NCBI GenBank assembly: GCA_022702545.1
Contig: JAHRBC010000001.1
Span: forward strand, 2,480,001 to 2,544,000
Origin: Phycomyces nitens
Lineage: Eukaryota > Mucoromycota > Mucoromycetes > Mucorales > Phycomycetaceae
Direction: 5' to 3'
Length of the DNA stretch: 64,000 nt
Shown here: in pieces, positions 1 through 12,208 of the stretch
Position numbering within the stretch: position 1 is the first letter of the stretch
How the letters are laid out: the number at the start of each line of letters is the position of its first letter
Translations under genes and position numbers: made by a program
The notes under the pieces: model-generated
Databases searched by the model: none
What the model was told of the DNA's origin: nothing
The model's input: the letters and a program-made list of their open reading frames with translations, nothing else

Positions 1-2414
1 TGAAATTCAAGCAAGCAATATTAAGAAGAGTTCCATCTTGACAGCCAGCCATTTGCAACTTACTGGTCAATGTAGGCCTGTAGTCTCTGTAGTGTGTGCT
101 GTATCGCAACTAGTTCATCGCGTGTTGCTGCACGGTTAGGTTTCTGGTCTTTGGAATTGGAGCGACTAAAAGACGAGTAAGAATCAAATGCTCTTTGGAG
201 ACTTGATGGCTTACTTTTCTTCGACCAACGGGTGGGATCGTAATGGTTTCAGCAAACGGCCAAGATAGATTGCAAGTCCATCATGTCGGCTAGACAATGA
301 TGGAGGGATAGGAGAGGGAGTCTGTCCCAGACTCTCCAACAATTCTGTTACCTTCTTGATCATTTCTCCCGTTATTGGACTATCGGTTGTCACTATAGAC
401 AAATTATAAGAAATTGTTTTTCAGGAAACTGCTGTTCTTACATTGAGGACAAGGGCTCATGTTGGCAAACTCTGAACAGGCAATTTCATAACACAATGCT
501 GAAGAAGCAGCTGGACCAAAATGAGCAAAAAAGGTCTCAAATTCAGCAGCACGGGTTCTGATATCGCTTCCCACACTGGAAAGCAATCCCTTGAGCATAT
601 CAATTGGACGCTGCTTCTTCATTACAGTCAGTCCAAGCGATGTAAGGACCAGGAAATATCGGGAATGGCTCTCGGGGTCAGTCAAGAGTTCATTCAGCTC
701 GAATGGTCCTGTAGGGATCTCTACAATTGAAGAGACCTTTCCTTGGACTTCCAACTGATCCATTAGTTCTGTCAATCCTGACCTTGCACCCTTTTTATTA
801 AAAAAAATGTCAATATCCTTCGTAGTCTTGTCACAATCAGCCTTACCAGATTGGCCAGCTTTCCAATATCAGGACAAGTAGACATGATGATTTCCTTTCC
901 TTCACAAACACCCACAAGGAACATTGTGCCATTTCTATAGGATGATTTGGTAAATACAGTTGGGTAAAATAATGGGTTAAGCGACGGTGGAGGAGGGCGA
1001 ACATGGATAAGATCAAGGGTGTTCGGGGGATCCGTCTTGGTAAGGTGAGTTGATGATTTGAAATGAGTAAAGTATAGACGACAGCCATTAGATGTGATTG
1101 CTATCAATTGATACTTGGTAGACTCTTCGGGTGATGTTGCATATAAAGAGATGCATTTGAAATTCTCACTGGTAAACGACAGCTGTGGACACGAACTGCG
1201 AACATCTTGGAGAATGTTGGTTTTTTTGGCTTTGGTAATAAAGGATGCTCCATTCTCTCCAAGATAAGTAACTTGGATACTCGAACTCTGGTGAAGTTGA
1301 TATAGCACACGTCCATCAGCACTTGCTGCAATGGCCACACAAGGATCTACAAGGCGACAGAAATACACAACATTCCTCAGTTATTTTCTGTTTTTTTTTT
1401 GTTCAATTCGACAACTAGTATGCTTACCATGAAGAGCCATAAACAAGAACGAGAGGCTTGTGGTGGGCTGGTGAAGTTGCTTATAGCATTTGCTAGTAAA
1501 CCACCCTTCTTCAGACTACCAATGACATGAGTTACCAAATATTGAATACCAATTGGGTCACTATTCTTACCTTGTAAACAAATTCCCAGAGATTGCCATC
1601 ATTACCAAGCATAAAGATGCGGCCAAATTTAGTACCGACAAATGAAGTCATGTGTACATTGCCAGATGGAGTTGAGAATCCGGATGAATAAAAGGCAATG
1701 GTGCTTTCGATCTTTGTTTGTTTAAAGGAAAGAGCGACGATCTTGATTTCGTCGACAGTGGCAACAACAAGTACATGGGTAATCTCGCTGCTAAAGACAT
1801 CTGTCTTTGGTTTGACAAGCCCAATGCCCACAATCTCACTTGATTCCTTGTACGCTTCTAATTCCTTTCTATAATTTCAGATTGATGAGTAACTTATGAT
1901 GTAGAGCATTGTGAATGGATTCAATTGTCGGTTAGAATTACCTCTCAACATAATCCCAAAAATATAGACTATTTCCGATTGCAAAGTATGCTCTATTGAT
2001 CTCTGGGAATACTCCTGTTGGACTGTTTGGCTTTACTGAGAACCAAAGAACCATTCAGTCTTTTGCCAATAATAATATAAAAAAAAACCTCCATTCCGAT
2101 TCTTTCCATTATTGATTTTGATTATTTACTCACATTGCTTAATCTGTTCAAATCCAAATTCAGGCAACGGGAGGCTTTGCTTGGGAACGATGGGTAGCAC
2201 TGCGGTTCCGGAAGCCTTGAGATAATCATTGTCACTGGGTGCTGTAGAAGAAAGAGTAAGGGAAAGAGTTGGTGTCTGGAGAGGTGCGATCCATACCAGC
2301 GAATGCGTCTCCGATATCTGGAAAACGGCGATCCAGCACCGCTCTGGTGTTGAGAACATCAAAAGCATTTTCAATTGCCTTTGATTCGTTTTCTGAGAGG
2401 GATGTTCCCGACAT
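1..2414 (-). CDS. Nucleoporin Nup155/Nup170 family, N-terminal part (cut by window edge)
   Basis: Inner-ring scaffold nucleoporin. The ATG at 2414 opens MSGTSLSENESKAIENAFDV. Spliced exons then read KPNSPTGVFPEINRAYF, a tract close to the Nup155 N-terminal beta-propeller, followed by a region with the WF..KC signature and a VLYQLHQSSSIQVTYLG stretch typical of Nup155. Near the left edge SRHDGLAIYLGRLLKPLR matches the segment before the alpha-solenoid, and after a short intron (about 166-202) the frame continues NRSNSKDQKPNRAATRDELV. The next donor lies at about 70 and no acceptor is visible, so the C-terminal half lies outside the window. At least six introns. It is divergent from vps16 across a 0.77-kb spacer. 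The family call is by remembered similarity; splice sites are read directly. Confidence 0.85.
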
Positions 2415-3180
2415 TTTGCTTATAATAGTCGATAATTCCAAGTGTCGGCTACTGATTGATTGCGATGAATAAAGTATAAACGCAGGAACAAAGAGACCAC
2501 ACGAGACAATAAAGAAAAAATGTAGGCAGGAAAATCGCGTCAAAAATAATGACACTATATACACCACAGGCACTTTGTAAAAAACACCGTGAATGACGCA
2601 GGCCATTTATTGAAACTCCGAAACAGTACTTGTTCTTTGGATATAAAGTACTTGAAGAAGTGTAATTGATTCAGATTTTATTTACTAGACCTCGAAGCCT
2701 CTTTGTGGTTATTTTTATTAAAAAAGCAATTTTATTTTGTGTTCGTTTTTTACTGAAAAAAATATATATAAATCACCTTTAAATATACGACTCAATTTCT
2801 CTGATATTAATGAGTTTTTTCTTTTCTTTTCTTTTTTGACAAGACCTGTCTTGTGCAAAGAACAATAAGTTTGATTCTATAGCCATACAATCATTGATTC
2901 AAAGTAAAGTTGTCTTTGTTTCCCGCTGATTAAAAGTTCGCCTCTTTAATGAATTGCCAATATATTTTCTATATTGAAAAATCTCGTATAAACATATAGA
3001 TCGTTTGAGAATACTCGTCTTTATCAACAAAAGTGTAAAGACAAGCAGTATTGGCATGAACAATTGTGCATTGACGAGAAAAAAGACGTCACCGACTGCT
3101 CTCATCCTGCTGGGTTTGAACTCTCTGATCAAGCATTCTGGAGCACAAACGGAGAGGTTATCCTGTTGCTGCATTACACC
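2415..3180. other. Divergent intergenic spacer between nup155 and vps16
   Basis: No gene seen. AT-rich with T-runs near 2750 and 2815. It must carry the promoters of both flanking genes, but no TATA box or operator stands out. Confidence 0.6.
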
Positions 3181-6100
3181 ATGGCACCTAATCCTACCTC
3201 GGATTGGATTCTACTCCATGTAAGAAAGTCCTAATGTTATCAATACGCCCGGAATAAAGAGTATCTCTGGCCATTCACACCATTTCTCTGGTATATTTTA
3301 TAGGATCGCTTTTACAGGTACACATGAGACATTTGCCCTCATCCCTAGCCCATACTCATTACCATTCTCTTGAACAGAAAGCAAGAAATCTACTCGCTTT
3401 CATGGAAACAGACCGACCTTTCAAAATTCATGATCGCCAGTGCTCAATTCGGAGGTCCCATAGGTGAGTTGGTATCGTCTCGCGTTCCAAAGATCAAAAA
3501 TATAATTAAACTCACCCTTTTGAAATCCATGTAATGTTTCTATAGCCATGATTCGAGACGACAAAAAGGTTCTTCTTCTGCAGAAACAGCAACCTATCAA
3601 GCCGACAATCTACATTTATAGTTCTGCTGGTATCCTTATTGAACAGATTCTGGTAAGATTTTCTTTTGAATACATAATTAAAGGGCAAAACAGTTAACCT
3701 CTGGGGTTTCAAAAGTGGGACAAGGGACGGATCGTTTCACTGGGATGGACTGATCAAGAGCAGCTGGTGGTTGTTACCGAAGACGGCTCGGTCAAGCTAT
3801 ATCCCCTCTATGGCACCAACACTCAATTCACACTCGGAAAGGTACCTGGATACTCAGACGACCATGTATTGATTATTTTTTGTATTTCAAGGATGCCAAG
3901 GAATTTGGTATCATTGATTGCCAGATCTGGGGAACTGGACTGGTAGCAATGACTGGAAACTATCAACTCATTTCAGTCACCAACTTTGATGAACCTCGGC
4001 CCAAACCAATGGCAGAAACTGGGCTGATTGAGCCTCCTCACAGTTGGGCTGTTATTCCCCCTCAATATACCCTCAGTCGACATGTTGAAGTTCTGATTGC
4101 TACTGGGGCTACTGTGCTGGTAGTCGACAGTAAGGAATCTCAGGACCAGGTACATTGGCTTCTTTATTTATTGATCTTGTACTAACCAAAAAAAAAACAC
4201 CCATATAAAACAAGCTCCTTCAACAAGGTCCTTTTACCAAGATGGAGGTTTCTCCCAATGGAAAGTTCTTGGCCCTTTTTACTGTCGATGGCAAACTGTG
4301 GGTTGTCTCTACTGACTTTCAAAAGAACCTTTCTGAATACTTGACAAAATCAAAGATACCTCCTCAACAACTCGTTTGGTATGTTGGTACTCCAATATAG
4401 AGTCTTGATGGTATTAAAGATGATGAATAGGTGTGGAACAGATTCGGTTGTGTTGTATTGGGATAAGATTGTATTGATGGTGGGCCCTTTTGGTGACTGG
4501 ATCAAATTCACCTACGATGACCCAATCTTCTTGGCTGCTGAGGTGGACGGTATACGCATCATAAGCAATGAGAAATGTGAATTGCTGCAAAAGGTTCCAG
4601 GTATTAGCAACAACTATTGTGGTAATTGGAAGCTAAGATTGGCTGGCTGGTTTTAGCTGCTACCGAAGAAATCTTCAAAATTGGCTCGACTTCTCCTGCT
4701 GCCATGCTGTATGATGCCCTTGACCATTACGAGGTACAAAAAAAAAGTAATTGGAGTGGCTGCGATTGCTAACCCATATGCTGTAACATAGCGCAAGAGT
4801 CCCAAGGCAGATGAAAATATTCGTAGCATCAAGGCAGACTTGATCGATGCTGTCGATTGCTGTGTGGAAGCGGCTGGCTTTGAGTTTCATCATCATTACC
4901 AGCGCTCTCTTTTAAAGGTAAGCCAACTTGGCTGTTGTTTAGTGCTGACTGGGATACAATTCCAACCCTCGCCCCTAGGCTGCCTCGTTTGGTAAGTGTT
5001 TTCTTGACCACTACAATGCAGACCGGTTTGTGGACATGGCACAGACCATAAGGGTCCTTAATGCTGTACGATACTATGACATCGGCATTCCTCTCACTTA
5101 TGCACAGTAAGTCATGGCATTAAATCAATGTGTTTCTGTATCGATTCTAATGGATTACAAGGTACAAACGGCTGACTCCAGAAGCTCTGGTTGATCGCCT
5201 TGTCCAGCGCAACCACCATTTACTGGCCTATCGTATTGCCGAGTACTTGCATGTCAGAACAGACAAGGTGTTGATCCACTGGGCATGTGCAAAGGTAGAT
5301 ATTTCTTTTTTGGTCATTTCAAAAGGCACCGTTACTTATCTTCTTCTAGATCAAATCCTCGTCTGATGATGATGACACTCTGTGCCGGACAATCGTTGAT
5401 AAGCTTGCCAAGAAACCTGGATTGTCCTACGCCGAGATTGCAACAACCGCTTATAACTCAGGGAAAACACGATTGGCTACAAAGGTATGAGATTGGATAT
5501 ACCAAAACCCCAACGATAATTCCAACCTTATTGCAATGACCTAGCTGCTAGACTATGAGTCCAGAGCAGCAGACCAAGTCCAATTGCTCATGTCAATGGA
5601 GGAAGACGAGACTGCACTTATAAAGGCCATTGAGAGTGGAGACACTGACATGGGTAATAGCGTCTTGTGCATTCTCAGAACAACAACGGGAAAAAATAAT
5701 AATACTCAATAATCCATAGTTTATCTGGTCATATTTCACCTGAAACGAAAGCTTCCTTTGGGCGAATTCTTCCGGGCAATCAATAACAAACCATTGGCAT
5801 GCAATCTGCTAGAGGTCTATTGTAAGGAACAGGACAAAGAACTCCTCAAGGATTTCTATTACCAAGATGACCGAAGGATAGAGAGTGCAAATGTGATACT
5901 CTCGGAAGGATTTGATATGGATGTAAGTGGTCTAATGGAGAATTATTAAGGGGTATACTCATATTATGCCTTAGGTTGCTACCGAGAGAATTAGCAAGCT
6001 CAAGGTGGCTGGCAAGACATACCATGAAGATCGTGAGCATGCATTTGAGGCAAAGGTATGAGCAAAAATTATATTAATTGTACTGATGATATTTGGATTG

Positions 6101-6777
6101 TGTGTTAGTCTGTCGATGAGGCCGTTAAGCTGCTTCAATTCCAGGTCCAACTTGAAAAGGATACCAACCAGCCTTTTACTGGCCTTTCTGTGAGCGAGAC
6201 AATCTACAAATGTACTGTTCTTGGCCAACACCCAAAGGCAACCAAGGTTAGAGGAGACTTTAAAGTGCCAGATAAAAGGTAAGGGAAAACTATGGGATTC
6301 CGAATATGGTAGTCTAATGGTCGGTCTCATAGGTTTTGGTGGGTCAAGCTTCGGGCATTGGTTGAAGTGAGAGATTGGGAGAATCTGGAGAAGCTGGCAA
6401 AAAGCAAGTCTCCTATCGGATATGAGGTATTTAATGTGCAGCATAACCTGTAGTGGTACTAAACATGTCACCAAAAGCCATTTGTGGAGGAGTGTATCAA
6501 AGCCAAGCAATACCAAGAAGCGTCAAAGTATATCTTGAAATGCGATCCTCCTGTCCGTCCCATGCTGTTTATAAAGATTGGAGCATTCAAAGAAGCAGGA
6601 GAACAGGCGTTCCTGAACAAGGATATGGAGGGGCTAAGGTAAGGGTTATCAATGGCCGGTATGAAAGGGAGAATGAGCTAACAAATAATTCTATTCAGGC
6701 AAGTGCGAGCCAAATGTACAAATCATATTGTTGCTCAGGAGCTAGATTCCTTACTTGCACAACTCAACGCAAAATAA
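3181..6777 (+). CDS. vps16: Vacuolar protein sorting protein 16 (HOPS/CORVET core subunit)
   Basis: Core subunit of the HOPS and CORVET tethering complexes on endosomes and vacuoles. About 20 exons give a full-length protein starting [13 protein letters not shown]. Diagnostic tracts in order: [20 protein letters not shown] and FGGPIAMIRDD (N-terminal propeller), [33 protein letters not shown] and CxxRI-type segments of the solenoid, then FRVPDKRFWWVKL-type and KSPIGYE near the C terminus, ending [11 protein letters not shown]. All align in order with animal Vps16. Exon 2 is only 14 nt (3304-3317, coding DRFYR with the next base); without it the frame breaks, so the microexon is well supported. 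The last intron lies between about 6639 and 6700. Intron count and internal boundaries were judged by eye. Confidence 0.9.
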
Positions 6778-6916
6778 AGAGATGACTTGCAATGTTCCAT
6801 AAGTTTTAGTGGCTTGTCACAATGCCCCACACAGCAGTTGAAAGTCGGCCAATTCTGATAATCAACTTAATTTCACACCTTTCTTTCCTTTCCTTTCCTT
6901 TCATGCTTATACAACG

Positions 6917-8967
6917 ATGCTAGACTTTAGCTTATTCTCACAGTTTCCCATGCTACTGTCCTTTCTGATACTTCTTGTTCTCTCTATTCCTCCTCAAAGA
7001 CAACCAGTCATCCTGGTCAAACTAGCAAAGGTCGCCAAAGACTCATTACCGAGATTCCAGTCCTACTCATCGACCATTGCCGAATTCCTAGTACGTCTTT
7101 GGTCTTACTGGACTCATTCACTCAAGGTAATTCAGAAATTTGTCTTGCACGTGTCGTTATGCGGAGCCTATTGGTCTCTTCATTGTGCCTATATATTCAG
7201 AGTGAATGTAACGTAGCACGACCTGAGAAACATGTTAATAACCTACAAAATAGACATCCTTCAGCTCTTCTCTCCCGGATACAGAAGAAACAGCATTTGA
7301 AGAACAATTTAAATATTTCATCGTCACATCTTCCCTCTTGAGCGATACACCAATTTCACAAACCACAGACCTCACGCCTGTCGATACCAATGCTCTTCCG
7401 GCATTAAAACAGAGTGAAAAGACACACGGAGTATGGAAAAGAATCATCTTAATATCATCTGTGCTTTCCTGTTTATGGGTGGTGGGCATGGCCTTGAGTT
7501 CATATCCTGACACAAGTTATTCCCATCGAATGCTTATAATTAGCCTGTGCATTGGTCACTTTATTGGATACTTTATTATCCGTCGCTCACATCGGCGAAC
7601 CATAATCCGGCGTCTACATACAACAGCGCTAGTCAAACTCTGTCATATTGTCGACTTGTTCCAGAATAGCGATACTAGCCTCCTGCGCCTTTTGGACAGC
7701 ATTCGTCAGGTAGACCTCATTTCTCAAGGCTATACTCTTGCTTCTGCGTGTACTCCCCCAAGACCCTTACGGGAACAAGCGAACAATAAACCACGGCAAA
7801 TTACAGAAATTTGTCGTGAAACGGGCGAATTGTTGCACGCGCTATTTGAACCACTGGCCACCTGTATCACACAGCTACAACCTCTGACCCACCAAGGCAA
7901 TTTATTGCGCTTGAGGGAAATGTACAATGTTGAAGAACTCCCAAATAGCTTTGTAGACACAGCTGATATCAGAAAGTCTGAGATTGCAACTGACCAGCTC
8001 GATCATATTTCCTATGCTGTCCGATGCAGGCGACGAGAGACCCTAATGTACCTCTTGGCTCTGGACATCATGACCAGTGGCCATGACTCTGAGAGGGACG
8101 ACTATGAACAAAACTGGGAAAAGGCTGTACATATCATGTCAGGTCTCATTACAACATATACGGAATCCAATGCAAATATCAACAAATTGCTCGATGCTGC
8201 AATATGTAAGTATTAATAACCAAAAAAAAAAAAACACACGTACATATAATTAATCATTTATCCTATAGTCCAAGACGGTCTTAGTCCTGATTTCGATTGT
8301 GGAGGAAGAAGCTTTGACCCCAGAGCTCAGACTCTCTTGCACAGATTCAATGTCCTTGAGAACTATGTACGAAACATTCAATCGAAAATATTCCTTTGCA
8401 AACACGACACAAAGACGTTTAGTTCAGGTCGAGGTAAATATAGATATAATTGTGATTCTTGGCTCTAAATCATTGTAGGTTCAGCATACTCAATGGAACG
8501 CATTGGAGAAAGGTTTACGACAATTGACCAAGACTTTTCTCAGATGCTGTCCCAGTGGGAAGAGACAAAGGAGACATTGTCAGGATTCACACGTCAAGAC
8601 AGCTCGCCCAGAACCAGTCTACTTCCTTCACCTCCAACATCGCCTCGTCAGACTGGCATTAGAAGTAGTGGAGCCATCAAGCGCCTGTCCTATATACAAC
8701 AATCTAGACAGAAGCCAGGCACAGCTACACGACAATCATTGATGACTGCAGCAGCCGTTGCTTCATTTCTTGAAAATAAGCGAGTCAATCGACTACAAAG
8801 TCGCCAACAGGTAATAGAAAGGAGAATTATTGTTATATGACTGACATGGCTATCATTAGATTCCTTCCGAAGAAATTATGAATGAGTACAAAGACGTTCC
8901 TTCCCTCCCTCATTCCATCAGACGCCCTTCCACTCCTATATCTACACATTCTACTGACGATGAATGA
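6917..8967 (+). CDS. Vezatin/Inp2-like membrane protein (putative myosin-binding domain)
   Basis: Five exons (6917-7126, 7254-8205, 8269-8433, 8479-8810, 8860-8967) give 588 aa with phases that all agree. The start is hydrophobic (MLDFSLFSQFPMLLSFLILL). EEQFKYFIVTSSLLSD at about residue 85 precedes two adjacent membrane segments (IILISSVLSCLWVVGMAL and LIISLCIGHFIGYFII), then a long helical cytosolic part and a Ser/Pro-rich tail (SLLPSPPTSP). This order resembles vezatin-type proteins, which in fungi (Inp2) link peroxisomes to class V myosin. The assignment rests on architecture and the FKY..TSSLL tract only; another two-TM protein is possible. It starts 140 bp after vps16, same strand. Confidence 0.5.
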
Positions 8968-9312
8968 GTGCTATACACGTCAAATACTTTCATATATTCC
9001 TATTTTAAGACTTGGTATTTCTGTACCTCACCGTTCTATCGACTGTAAAATATCCTTTTCCATCTACCTTTCCGGCCTTGTTTCCACTCCATTGTATATC
9101 TCTTTCTTTTTATCTAGACATCCCCATAAATACACACCTTCAATATACTTACTATCATTTAAACGCCAGTCTTTTATTCTGGCCGGTTCAAAAACGAACT
9201 CATGGTGTGCCACTTGGAAAATGCTCCGGAAATATTATATAGATATATAAATGATGATTATATTTTCAGTATTATTATTTTTTAATTGTCATTACTACAA
9301 ACCATATATCTA

Positions 9313-10083
9313 ATGGTCTATGTTTCTCGGTCTAAAATACAGACAGTTGCGAACCTCTCGTTCAATATACTTAATGTAATCACATATATTCTTGTGTTTG
9401 CAGCTGCAATAGTAAAGGGTGTAGACGGAACTCTGAGTGAAATCATCCAGACAATCTATTGCGCGTAAAGTCTCTTAACGATACCCGAGTGTCCTTCTAA
9501 GATATATGTTGGTTGTTGAATATTAGAATCATCAGCATAATGCTAATCATCAACGAATTCAAGTCGTCTACGGTTGCCCAGGACTACTTTGGATTTCTTG
9601 GAACACATCAAGGCAAAGGCCTGCTTTCGTTATTGTAAGGCACCTCTGGGTCAATAGAATGCACCATCATATATATATATCTTTAACCTACAGAAATAAC
9701 AAAGTCTAGGCTGCTTGATTATGTGCAACGTGGCATTCAACACCATTGTCGCCATCCTTTGCTTCACAATTGGGCTTACCTTTATAATCATTTCGATTTT
9801 ACCTAGAATGATGCCTCCTGGACCATTCTGGAAAAACTATCAACGCTACAAGGAGTTTTGTGCAGAGGGTTTGGACCTTGTTCAGCCTGAGAATCAGGAA
9901 TTGAACTCAAGGCAGAGTAAAAAGACTTGTCCAATAATGGAGAACCCACACTGTCTGATTCACACATCTCATGTACCACAACAGCCTTTGAATTGTTTTG
10001 AATTCAGCTCGAATCCGGCATATCTTGGACGAGTGGACTGTGTGAATGGAGATATCCGCCAGAATGGTAGCTACCACTATTGA
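9313..10083 (+). CDS. COPI-associated / Tvp15-like Golgi membrane protein
   Basis: Three exons (9313-9464, 9527-9634, 9705-10083) give 212 aa. Four hydrophobic segments are seen: NLSFNILNVITYILVFAAA, IISIMLII, LLSLFLGCLIMCNVAF and IVAILCFTIGLTFIIISIL. Between them lies YFGFLGTHQGKGLLSLFLGC, which fits the conserved YFGFL...GRGLFYLFLG core of the COPI-associated/Tvp15 family of Golgi-vesicle proteins. After PRMMPPGPF comes a hydrophilic tail of about 85 aa that I do not recognise. The last intron ends at an AAAG acceptor (9704); the two other nearby AG sites give an immediate stop or lose the membrane segment. Family fairly sure, exact role unknown. Confidence 0.65.
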
Positions 10084-10400
10084 GGCCAAGAAAATCTTGA
10101 TAAAAATATCCATTCAAAATATTAGTATTGATTTTGTGGTTCTGTTTGGCATTAAACATGGTTTTTTGGGATAAAGAGTGTTCTTTGGACACCAACTAGA
10201 TATCTTTATAGAGCTTAAAAGGATTGGGGAAAATATCAGATTTTTTTGAAATCATCATTAAAGTTCAATCAGATAACAAGACTCATCCCATCAAAAAAGT
10301 CATATGGAATCTTGGTTATTCATTTCACCCTTTCCTGTTTCTGCCTCCCTTCTTTCTTGTTTTTTTTTTCTTCTTCTTCTCTTGTACTTGTTACCAAGCC

Positions 10401-11488
10401 ATGACTCACTTTTATCTCTCTGGTGGAAGAGCCTTGACAGGCGTGCTTTTGTCTGATAACCATTCGTTTCCAACTGGAGTTAGACATGAGCCTATTGTTC
10501 AAGCTGAATATGAGAAGCCCAAGGAGGCTAAAGAAACGGTACCAAAGGTAGATGACTCTGGCGACGAAGCACTTGGTATCAACCTTGGAAGAAGAGGAAT
10601 AAGAAGCTCTATTCTGAACAAGTCTATCGCTGAGGCTGTCGTGACCTACCACTTGCCGACCAACAGACGGCTTGAACGCTCTGTCCTACCCGATAGGCTT
10701 ATCAAGCATTTCCCACTGAACAAGTACCCCAATATCAATCGCAGACTGTCCGTGATAGAATCGCTTCTGGACAACCTAAAGGTCCTTAACCTGTCGACAA
10801 ACTCCCTGGACGAATTTGACCTCCAGATTCCCATGCCTCAACTCACCAAACTCGTACTGTCAAACAATGGACTGAAAAACATTAACCACCTGCCTGCTCT
10901 CTTGCCCAATCTTGTCACTCTTCATCTGGATCACAACTCTATCGATAGACTACCAGAGAACATTGGTGAATGGAAAAAGATGCGTCGACTGAGGCTAGGA
11001 TCTGTGTTTGGGGGGAACTACATCACCTCTCTACCACAATCTGTTTCAGAAATGGAGTGCCTTGAGTTACTTGACCTGAGTGACAATCGACTGGTCTCTC
11101 TGCCGTCTGACATGTATATTCCCCAGCTTACCTTGATCAACCTATCAAATAATCAACTCAAATTTCTTCCCAAATCACTGGCACGATGTCCACGGCTAGA
11201 GTCTGTCTTGGCTTCCAGGAATCGTTTGGTGACAATTTCATCTGATTTTGCGGGGACAAAGCGTCTCAAGATACTGGATATCAGCTTCAATCGGATTTGT
11301 ATCATACCAAACGAGCTCCTTGATAGGCACAACATCACAGTACATATTACAGACAACCCAATGATCTTATTGCCCAACACAGTTACACAGACTCTTTATG
11401 AAGAACTACTTGAAGACATGGCAGATACCAAGAGAGTCTTTATACTGGTGCCAAGACCGCAACAAAGTTCAGAGATATGTATGTACAA

Positions 11489-11523
<35 letters not shown>

Positions 11524-12208
11524 GGTCACGAATGATTAAGCGTTGTTTTTTCAAGAGGGAAAATTGATTTATTGAACCTTAGTCCCAATTCAGGAAGATC
11601 AGGATGAGGATTGGTACGTCGACGCCAAACTTGAGCATGAGGAGAAAAGGCTGAGTGGATACGTTGGAAACTCGCTTGCAAATTCAAGTAATACGGCAAG
11701 GGAGAATGAGCGTGCCTTGACTTTATTGAAGCTAAAGACAGACATTGATTTGTTACTTTCAAGTCTTGGTCCTTTGCCCTATTACCCTGTATCTGCCCTA
11801 AGAGAAATTGCGGTCAAAGACACGATTAGATTAAGAATACCTCTGCACGAGTTTCTACCGCGAGGGATTACAGATGATCTTGAATTCAAGGGCCATCAAA
11901 AGTGCTATGGATGCAAGGGACCATACATCAACACATGGATCACATATATACTGGTGAGAGGCTATCACGGGCACCCACGAGTAGTGAGAAAAATCAGATG
12001 TTGTTCTCGCAGGTGCTGGGATATTTGCCATGGAAAATATCTCCATTGGAAGCTGCGAAGGTTGGAAAGAAGTATTGACACTGATATGTCTCTTGCGCTA
12101 CCCTGGACAAACGAGTATGGCAGCCGTCCTGATCATGGAACGTTTGAATGGATCATAGCCGCAGCCCAGGCAGCCGATGAGCAGAACGCGTCTCTCTACA
12201 CACTGTAA
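10401..12208 (+). CDS. Leucine-rich-repeat protein with Cys-rich C-terminal domain (LRRC58-like layout)
   Basis: Two exons (10401-11478 and 11583-12208) give 567 aa. Residues about 115-335 hold eight or more LRRs (LKVLNLSTNSLDEFDL, LVTLHLDHNSIDRLPENIG, LELLDLSDNRLVSLPSDM, LTLINLSNNQLKFLPKSL). The C-terminal part has SALREIAVKDTIR, then CYGC, then CCSRRCWDIC. An LRR array followed by an S-L-x-E-L-A-type helix and paired cysteines is also the layout of animal LRRC58, so a zinc-binding tail is inferred. The upstream frame is open to 10224 but consists of a T/C-rich leader; ATG 10401 is the better start. The single intron begins with a long GT repeat. Confidence 0.75.
11492..11519. repeat. (GT)n microsatellite in LRR gene intron
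   Basis: Uninterrupted GT dinucleotides just inside the 5' splice site of the only intron. Length is probably variable; effect on splicing unknown. Confidence 0.9.

Noticed and set aside
10224..10400. Extended N-terminus of the LRR protein from 10224
   Set aside because: Translation is low-complexity Phe/Leu from T-rich leader sequence; ATG 10401 follows it and starts a normal protein.
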